The notes under the pieces: generated by a model | The model's database searches: none | Seen by the model: only the letters and a program-made list of their open reading frames with translations | Told to the model about the DNA's origin: nothing | Part shown: piece after piece, positions 28,801 to 37,825 of the stretch | Layout of the letters: every line of letters starts with the position of its first letter | Numbering within the stretch: position 1 is the first letter of the stretch | Origin: Limnobacter sp. | GTDB taxonomy: Bacteria; Pseudomonadota; Gammaproteobacteria; Burkholderiales; Burkholderiaceae_E | Length of the DNA: 37,825 bases | Reading direction: 5' to 3' | Assembly: GCA_012513825.1 (NCBI GenBank) | Contig: JAAZBL010000154.1 | Span: 1 to 37,825, forward strand | Translations under genes and position numbers: made by a program

Positions 28801-28948
28801 CGGCTCGGCCTCCGGTAGTGGGCGGACGCGGGCTGCTCCGCCAGCCCCCATTGTCGCTTTTCGTCCGGATCGCTCGACAGACGAATCCCCGGAAGCGGAA
28901 TCGGAGGCAGTCGCGGCCCCGCATCGGCGGCCGGAACCGGTGCCGTTG

Positions 28949-29005
28949 CCGATTCCGGTCCCGATTCCGGTGCCATGCGCCGATGCCTATGCCGATGCCG
29001 ATGCC
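28949..29005. repeat. Two short tandem repeats upstream of the amidase gene
   Basis: Two copies of CCGATTCCGGT(C/G) (12 bp, 28949-28972) are followed, after a short break, by four copies of a hexamer, GATGCC or TATGCC (28982-29005). They lie in the 233-base spacer between the regulator stop (29034) and the amidase start (28800). Nothing else is evident in this spacer except the ribosome site of the amidase. Confidence 0.8.
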
Positions 29006-29033
29006 GCTTACGAGGACGATGCCGGCGATCGAT

Positions 29034-29876
29034 CTACATCCCGCGGAAACGGGCCGCGTACTGCCGGCTGACGGCCAGCCGGATCTCGCGTCCGGCGAGA
29101 TCCTCGCGCAGGTGCACCCAGCTGCGGCCGGCGAAGTCGCGCCGGATCGTGTCGATCGCGTCGAGCCGCACGACGGTCGAGCGGTGGATCTGCGCGAACT
29201 GCTCGGGATCGAGATCGTCGAGCAGTTCGGAGAGCGACAGGCGCACGAGCGCCGTCGTGTCGCGCGTCGTGACGGCGACGTACTTGTCGCGCGCCTCGAA
29301 GCAGAGCACTTCGTGGACGGGGATCTGCCGGACGACGTCGCCGATGCTGGCCCGCAGGAACCGCAGTCGCGGCCGGCCCTCGCCCGGCCCGCCGAGACGC
29401 TGCTGAAGTTGCGCGATCAAGGCGCGCAACTCGGCATCGACGCCGTCGGCGCCCGACCGGCGCGACGGTGCGACGCCCGCGTCGGCACCCTCGCCGAATC
29501 GGCGCTGCAGCCGTGCGACGCAGTTCGCGAGTCGTTCGGCGCCGACCGGTTTCAGCAGGTAGTCGACGGCCGCCGCTTCGAAGGCTTCGACCGCGTACTG
29601 GTCGTAGGCGGTCACGAAGACGATCGCCGGCGGCGACGCTTCGCGTTCGTGCACGCGCATCGCGACCTCGAGCCCGCCGAGCCCCGGCATCCGGATGTCG
29701 AGGAAGGCGACGTCGGGGCGCTTGTCGGCGATCGCTTCGAGCGCCGATTCACCGTCGTGGACGATCGCGACGATCTCGAGCTGCGGCCAGGCCGCCCGCA
29801 ACATCCGTTCGAGCGTCGTCGCGAGCACCGGCTCGTCTTCGGCGATCAGCGCCGTGACCCGACGCATCCCTGTCAT
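29034..29876 (-). CDS. LytTR-family response regulator
   Basis: The 280-residue protein has a receiver domain (about 7-125) with the acidic pocket AEDEP, the phosphoacceptor Asp60 in VAFLDIRMPGLGG, the Thr in VFVTAYDQYA and the Lys in YLLKPVGAE. A linker follows, then a C-terminal LytTR DNA-binding domain (about 180-280) with VLCFEARDKYVAVTT and QIHRSTVVRLDAI. Its partner is the kinase gene just upstream. The ATG at 29876 has GGGAGG at a good spacing, and this ribosome site lies within the kinase frame, which runs 128 bases into this gene. Targets are unknown. Confidence 0.92.
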   Translation of the reverse strand: MTGMRRVTALIAEDEPVLATTLERMLRAAWPQLEIVAIVHDGESALEAIADKRPDVAFLDIRMPGLGGLEVAMRVHEREASPPAIVFVTAYDQYAVEAFEAAAVDYLLKPVGAERLANCVARLQRRFGEGADAGVAPSRRSGADGVDAELRALIAQLQQRLGGPGEGRPRLRFLRASIGDVVRQIPVHEVLCFEARDKYVAVTTRDTTALVRLSLSELLDDLDPEQFAQIHRSTVVRLDAIDTIRRDFAGRSWVHLREDLAGREIRLAVSRQYAARFRGM

Positions 29877-31032
29877 CTCGATCCTCCCGTTCAACGCGAT
29901 CGGGCTCATCCGCCGAGCCCGGCAACAGCATCCGGGCAACCGCGCCGCCGGCTTCGCGCTGCTCGAGCGTCAGCCGGGCCTCGGCACCGAGCGCGAGCCG
30001 CAAGCGCTCGGCAAGGTTCGCCAGTCCGGTGCCGCCTGCTGTCAGCGCCGTCGCATTGCCGAAGCCCGCGCCCGAATCCGCGACCTCGAGAATCCAGCCG
30101 GCTGCGGAACGACTCGACGACACGACGACCTCGCCACCGGCCCGGCTCGGCTCGATGCCGTGCTTGATCGCGTTCTCGACCAGCGTCAGCAGCGCCGCAG
30201 GCGGGAGCTTCAGCGCCAGCGCAGTCTCGGACACGCGGTAGCGAACGCGCAACCGCGCTCCGAGCCGAAGCTGCATCACTTCGAGGTAGCCGCGGACCGA
30301 GTCGAGTTCGTCGGACAGCGACACCAGCGGCCTGGCCATGTTGCGCGAGGAAGCGCGCAGGTAGCCGGTCAGCGCCTCGACGAGCCGGCGCGCACTATCG
30401 GCCTCGGCCGGGATCTGCGCCGCGATGCCGGCCAGCGTGTTGTAGAGGAAGTGCGGCTCGATCTGCGCACTGAGCAGTTGCAGCCGGGCCGCGATCGCCT
30501 CGCGTTCGGCCGCCGTGCGTGCGCCGCGCTCGCGTTCGACCGCGAGTTGCCGTCCGCGCACCCGGCTGAGCAGCGCAAGCAGCGCGATCGTGGCGAAGGC
30601 CCAGGCGATCGGCATCGCGATCAGCCAGCGCGAGGCACGCGTCATGTGCTCGACGAGGCTCGGCCAGTCGCCCAGTATCAGTGCCCACGCGGCGGCGTAG
30701 CCGAGCCAGCTTCCGGCCAGCGCGACCGATGCCACGTAGACGAGCCGCACCGGCAGCGAAACCTCGAACATGTCGAATCGCAGGCGATGACCGATCGTCC
30801 AGAACAGCGCATGGATCGTCAGGCCGATCGCCTGGCTGATCAGCAGGTAGCGCGCGAAGCCGCCGCCCTTCGGCACGGCGACGGCGAGAATCGCGGCGAT
30901 CAGCGTGTTCACCACCAGCGTCCAGGCCCACGGCGCCCAGCGGCGCCCGGTCGGGCCGGGTTTCCACGCGCTCGCCAGCGAGCCGGCCACGCGCGCGAAG
31001 CGCCCGCGTGCACCTCCCGGCTTCACCGCCAT
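29749..31032 (-). CDS. LytS/YehU-type sensor histidine kinase
   Basis: The 427-residue kinase has about four to six N-terminal membrane helices (35-155) without an obvious extracellular domain, then a His-kinase domain with SAQIEPHFLYNTLAGI; His194 is the likely phosphorylation site. The ATPase domain shows LVENAIKHGIEPS, DSGAGFGN and GGTGLANLAERL. The family should end near GGAVARMLLPGS; the last 50 or so residues are highly charged (DDRDASGHGADRRRR) and mostly lie over the regulator gene in another frame. The start is uncertain: ATG 31032 is given, but a GTG two codons later has better ribosome-site spacing. Confidence 0.87.
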   Translation of the reverse strand: MAVKPGGARGRFARVAGSLASAWKPGPTGRRWAPWAWTLVVNTLIAAILAVAVPKGGGFARYLLISQAIGLTIHALFWTIGHRLRFDMFEVSLPVRLVYVASVALAGSWLGYAAAWALILGDWPSLVEHMTRASRWLIAMPIAWAFATIALLALLSRVRGRQLAVERERGARTAAEREAIAARLQLLSAQIEPHFLYNTLAGIAAQIPAEADSARRLVEALTGYLRASSRNMARPLVSLSDELDSVRGYLEVMQLRLGARLRVRYRVSETALALKLPPAALLTLVENAIKHGIEPSRAGGEVVVSSSRSAAGWILEVADSGAGFGNATALTAGGTGLANLAERLRLALGAEARLTLEQREAGGAVARMLLPGSADEPDRVEREDRDDRDASGHGADRRRRAGARDDARTDVAGGLAAARDRRDRPRR

Positions 31033-31090
31033 GGCCTCGCACGCGGAAGCCGGCCGCCGTCGCAGCGGTGCAGGACCGCCACCGGCCCAC

Positions 31091-31372
31091 TCATCGCCCG
31101 GGCCGCCTGCGCATCGACTCGCGTTCGAGCAGTCGTCGATGCAGGCGCTCCACCTGGGCCACGAGCAGCGCGGCCTCGTAGACCGCGACACCGGCCGCCC
31201 AGCCCAGTGCGACGAAGACCGCTGCCTCCGCTCGACCGAAGGCAAGGCAGGTCGCAACGAGCAACAGGCTCCCGATGGACCAGGTGCAGGCATGACGGCC
31301 CGGAGCATGCGCGCTTGCCGAGCCGCGCGACGGCCGACCGGATCGGAAGCCGTCGAGAACTGCGCAGGACAT
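31091..31372 (-). CDS. Small membrane protein, possible 2TM-domain family
   Basis: The 93-residue product has two hydrophobic helices (about 30-45 and 49-68) followed by a heptad-like basic segment, VERLHRRLLERESMRRR. This resembles the 2TM domain found alone or fused to LytS-type kinases, but I am not sure of the family. GGAGA before the ATG at 31372 supports the start. It sits between a DUF2306 gene and the kinase, 58 bases before it, so it may belong to the same signalling unit. Confidence 0.62.
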   Translation of the reverse strand: MSCAVLDGFRSGRPSRGSASAHAPGRHACTWSIGSLLLVATCLAFGRAEAAVFVALGWAAGVAVYEAALLVAQVERLHRRLLERESMRRRPGR

Positions 31373-31411
31373 GATTTTCTCCGACGAGACTGTCGCGCTG
31401 TCGACGCGGCG

Positions 31412-31837
31412 TCAGAAGCGCGCGTGCAGCCGGCTCGCGGCATGCGCGTCCTGCGGGCCGGCGACGAGGAGCTGGTTCAGGTCGCGTCCGGGCACCGCGA
31501 CCGCGAAGACGCCGGCTGCGACGAGGCCGACGTAGGCTCCCCGGACCCAGCGACGGTGCGCCAGGAAATTCCGGCGGATCGCATGGCGCACCGCCATCGC
31601 CAGCGACAACAGCGTGAACAGCGACAGCCCGTGGATCGGGCTGTAACCGGCCAGCCAGTCCAGCCCGATGTCGCTGCGTAGCGCGAACGAACTGAGCGCC
31701 GTCACGGTCATCGCGGCGACCCAGAGGTAACCGACGACCCGGTGGCGAACGCCGCGCCTGGCTGCGAGAAGTTGCCATGCGCCGAGGACCAGCGCGATGC
31801 TGGCCGTGCAGGCATGGAGGATGGCGGTCGAACTCAT
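31412..31837 (-). CDS. DUF2306 family membrane protein
   Basis: The 141-residue protein has four membrane helices. Its conserved histidines lie at the helix ends: [52 protein letters not shown] and [14 protein letters not shown], in the order of the DUF2306 family, whose function is unknown. GGGAG before the ATG at 31837 supports the start. It lies downstream of gltD, beyond a terminator-like hairpin, and 39 bases before the next small membrane protein. Confidence 0.8.
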   Translation of the reverse strand: MSSTAILHACTASIALVLGAWQLLAARRGVRHRVVGYLWVAAMTVTALSSFALRSDIGLDWLAGYSPIHGLSLFTLLSLAMAVRHAIRRNFLAHRRWVRGAYVGLVAAGVFAVAVPGRDLNQLLVAGPQDAHAASRLHARF

Positions 31838-31910
31838 CGCTTTGCTCCCGTCGGCATTGTCGATGAGCAGATTGTCGGCGGCGGCAGCGCCGGCCGCCGG
31901 GCCTTGCGAC

Positions 31911-31932
31911 GAAACGCGCGCCCCCCGGCGCG
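31911..31932 (-). terminator. Probable terminator after gltD
   Basis: On the minus strand CGCGCC-GGGG-GGCGCG (31917-31932) is followed shortly by TTT. It lies about 46 bases after the gltD stop (31978) and before the DUF2306 start, a fitting place to end the gltBD transcript. The U run is short. Confidence 0.45.
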
Positions 31933-31977
31933 AAATGCACCGCAGGTGTCGCGAACCGTGCGGACGACGATCGCCGC

Positions 31978-33462
31978 TCAGCGCGGCAGCACGGACTCGC
32001 CCATCAGGAACTCGTCGATCGCCCGCGCGCACTGGCGACCCTCGCGGATCGCCCAGACGACCAGCGACTGGCCGCGGCGCATGTCGCCGGCGGCGAAGAC
32101 CTTCGCCACGTTGGTCGCGTAGCAGCCGGGACCGTCGGTCGTCGCCCGGGCGTTGCCGCGACCGTCGGTCTCGACGCCGAAATCGACGAGCACCTGCTCG
32201 ACCGGCGACACGAAGCCCATCGCGAACAGCACGAGCCCGGCGGGCAGCTCGAATTCGGAGCCGGGCACTTCGGTCATCTTCATGTGCCCGGTCGCCTCGT
32301 CCTTCGCCCAGTCGACGCGTACGGCAAGCAGGCCCTTGACGTTGCCCTTGCCGTCGTCGACGAAGGCCTTCGTGGCCACCGCCCAGTCGCGTTCGCAGCC
32401 CTCCTCGTGCGACGAGGAGCTGCGCAGCTTGTACGGCCAGTTCGGCCAGGTCAGCGCCTTGTTCTCGCTGAGCGGCGGCTGCGGCAGCAGCTCGAACTGC
32501 GTGACCGATTTCGCGCCCTGCCGGTTGCTGGTGCCGACGCAGTCCGAGCCGGTATCGCCGCCGCCGATGACGATCACGTCCTTGCCGGTGGCCAGGATCT
32601 GCCCGTCCACCTCGTCGCCGGCCACGACGCGATTCTGCTGCGGCAGGAACTCCATCGCGAAGTGCACGCCGCGCAGCTTGCGCCCCGGCACCGGCAGGTC
32701 GCGCGACTGCTCGGCGCCGCCGGTCAGCGCGATCGCGTCGAACTGCTCGAGCAACTGGCTCGGCGAGATCTTCTCGCGCGACAGGTCGGTGACCCCGTCG
32801 CCGGACTTCTCCCCGACCAGCACGCCGGCGCGAAAGACGACGCCTTCGGCGCTCATCTGCTCGATGCGCCGGTCGATGTGCCGCTTCTCGAGCTTGAAAT
32901 CCGGGATGCCGTAGCGAAGCAGTCCACCGATCCGGTCGTTCTTCTCGAAGACCGTGACGTCGTGCCCGGCACGCGCGAGCTGCTGTGCACAGGCGAGCCC
33001 GGCCGGTCCCGATCCGACGACGGCGACGCGCTTGCCGGTCTTCGTCGCCGGCGGCTGCGGAACGACCCAGCCCGAGGCCCAGCCCTTGTCGATGATCGCC
33101 TGCTCGATCGACTTGATGCCGACCGGATCGGAATTGATGTTCAGCGTGCAGGCGGCTTCGCAGGGCGCCGGGCAGATGCGGCCGGTGAACTCCGGGAAGT
33201 TGTTCGTCGAATGCAGCGTGTCGAGCGCCGATCGCCAGTGGCCGCGATAGACGAGGTCGTTCCAGTCCGGAATGATGTTGTTGACCGGGCACCCGCTCTG
33301 GCAGAACGGGATGCCGCAGTCCATGCAGCGCGCGCCCTGCTGCGCGGCCTGCGCGTCGGTCAGCGTGTGCACGAACTCGCGATAGTGGCGCACCCGTGCG
33401 CGCGCGTCTTCGGCGGCCTGCTGAAGCCGTTGGTATTCGAGAAAGCCTGTGACCTTGCCCAT
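31978..33462 (-). CDS. gltD: Glutamate synthase, small (beta) subunit
   Basis: GltD supplies electrons from NADPH to GltB for glutamate synthesis from glutamine and 2-oxoglutarate. The 494-residue protein has the N-terminal iron-sulfur domain ([17 protein letters not shown], then [12 protein letters not shown]), the FAD site [17 protein letters not shown] near 155 and the NADPH site [17 protein letters not shown]. The C-terminal FAD contact is [18 protein letters not shown]. The ATG at 33462 (MGKVTGF) is the usual family start. It follows gltB by 71 bases; that spacer carries a small imperfect repeat (GTCGTGCCG twice, near 33490-33510). Confidence 0.97.
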   Translation of the reverse strand: MGKVTGFLEYQRLQQAAEDARARVRHYREFVHTLTDAQAAQQGARCMDCGIPFCQSGCPVNNIIPDWNDLVYRGHWRSALDTLHSTNNFPEFTGRICPAPCEAACTLNINSDPVGIKSIEQAIIDKGWASGWVVPQPPATKTGKRVAVVGSGPAGLACAQQLARAGHDVTVFEKNDRIGGLLRYGIPDFKLEKRHIDRRIEQMSAEGVVFRAGVLVGEKSGDGVTDLSREKISPSQLLEQFDAIALTGGAEQSRDLPVPGRKLRGVHFAMEFLPQQNRVVAGDEVDGQILATGKDVIVIGGGDTGSDCVGTSNRQGAKSVTQFELLPQPPLSENKALTWPNWPYKLRSSSSHEEGCERDWAVATKAFVDDGKGNVKGLLAVRVDWAKDEATGHMKMTEVPGSEFELPAGLVLFAMGFVSPVEQVLVDFGVETDGRGNARATTDGPGCYATNVAKVFAAGDMRRGQSLVVWAIREGRQCARAIDEFLMGESVLPR

Positions 33463-33533
33463 GTCCGGATCGTTCGCCTGTGGGTTCGTTGTCGTGCCGG
33501 TGTCGTGCCGTTGTCGCGCCTGCTTCGCGTCGT

Positions 33534-37825
<4,292 letters not shown>

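Overview
The window is a chromosomal segment of a high-GC, Gram-negative, respiring bacterium, most likely a betaproteobacterium of the Burkholderiales type. The basis is the uniform GC-rich codon use, the cbb3 oxidase cluster with ccoI and ccoS placed before ccoN, the divergent uvrA / MFS-ssb arrangement, the fmdB-aspS-nudB-endonuclease run, and Apt, GltBD and SSB proteins of proteobacterial type. I see no phage, insertion sequence, CRISPR array, rRNA or tRNA, and no clear sign of recent gene transfer. Almost every base is in a gene or a short spacer; no gap exceeds 300 bases.

Layout. 1-3619 (+): the end of an MscS channel, a CPA2-like antiporter, a YbdK-type carboxylate-amine ligase and a C26 gamma-glutamyl hydrolase, tightly packed and perhaps one ion/osmotic and gamma-glutamyl module. 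3865-10541 (-): a cysteine-free periplasmic rhodanese, an endonuclease/exonuclease/phosphatase protein, NudB, AspS, an FmdB zinc ribbon, SSB and an MFS transporter. 10633-14421 (+): UvrA and a DUF502 membrane protein. 14462-16431 (-): a class II aldolase and MtnA, a methylthioadenosine (or 5-deoxyadenosine) salvage pair. 16572-25852 (+): the cbb3 oxidase locus, DsbD_2/SafE-like protein, ccoI, ccoS, ccoN, ccoO, ccoQ, ccoP, ccoG, ccoH and an unnamed 91-residue membrane protein. 25867-26873 (-): an Hsp15-like S4 protein and Apt. 26918-27382 (+): a MaoC-like hydratase. 27397-28800 (-): an amidase. 29034-31837 (-): a LytTR response regulator and LytS-type kinase with two small membrane proteins. 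31978-37825 (-): GltD and most of GltB.

The genes are mainly housekeeping (DNA repair and replication, translation, nitrogen assimilation, purine salvage) plus one complete microaerobic terminal oxidase with its copper, redox and assembly factors. A degenerate FNR/ANR-like site sits about 41 bases before the predicted ccoN transcription start. I found no convincing wholly new system. The leads most worth a second look are the antiporter/YbdK/C26 module, the mtnA-aldolase pair with its in-frame 36-bp duplication, the cysteine-free rhodanese, the unnamed small protein ending the cbb3 locus, the 128-base kinase/regulator overlap, and several short tandem repeats in and between genes.
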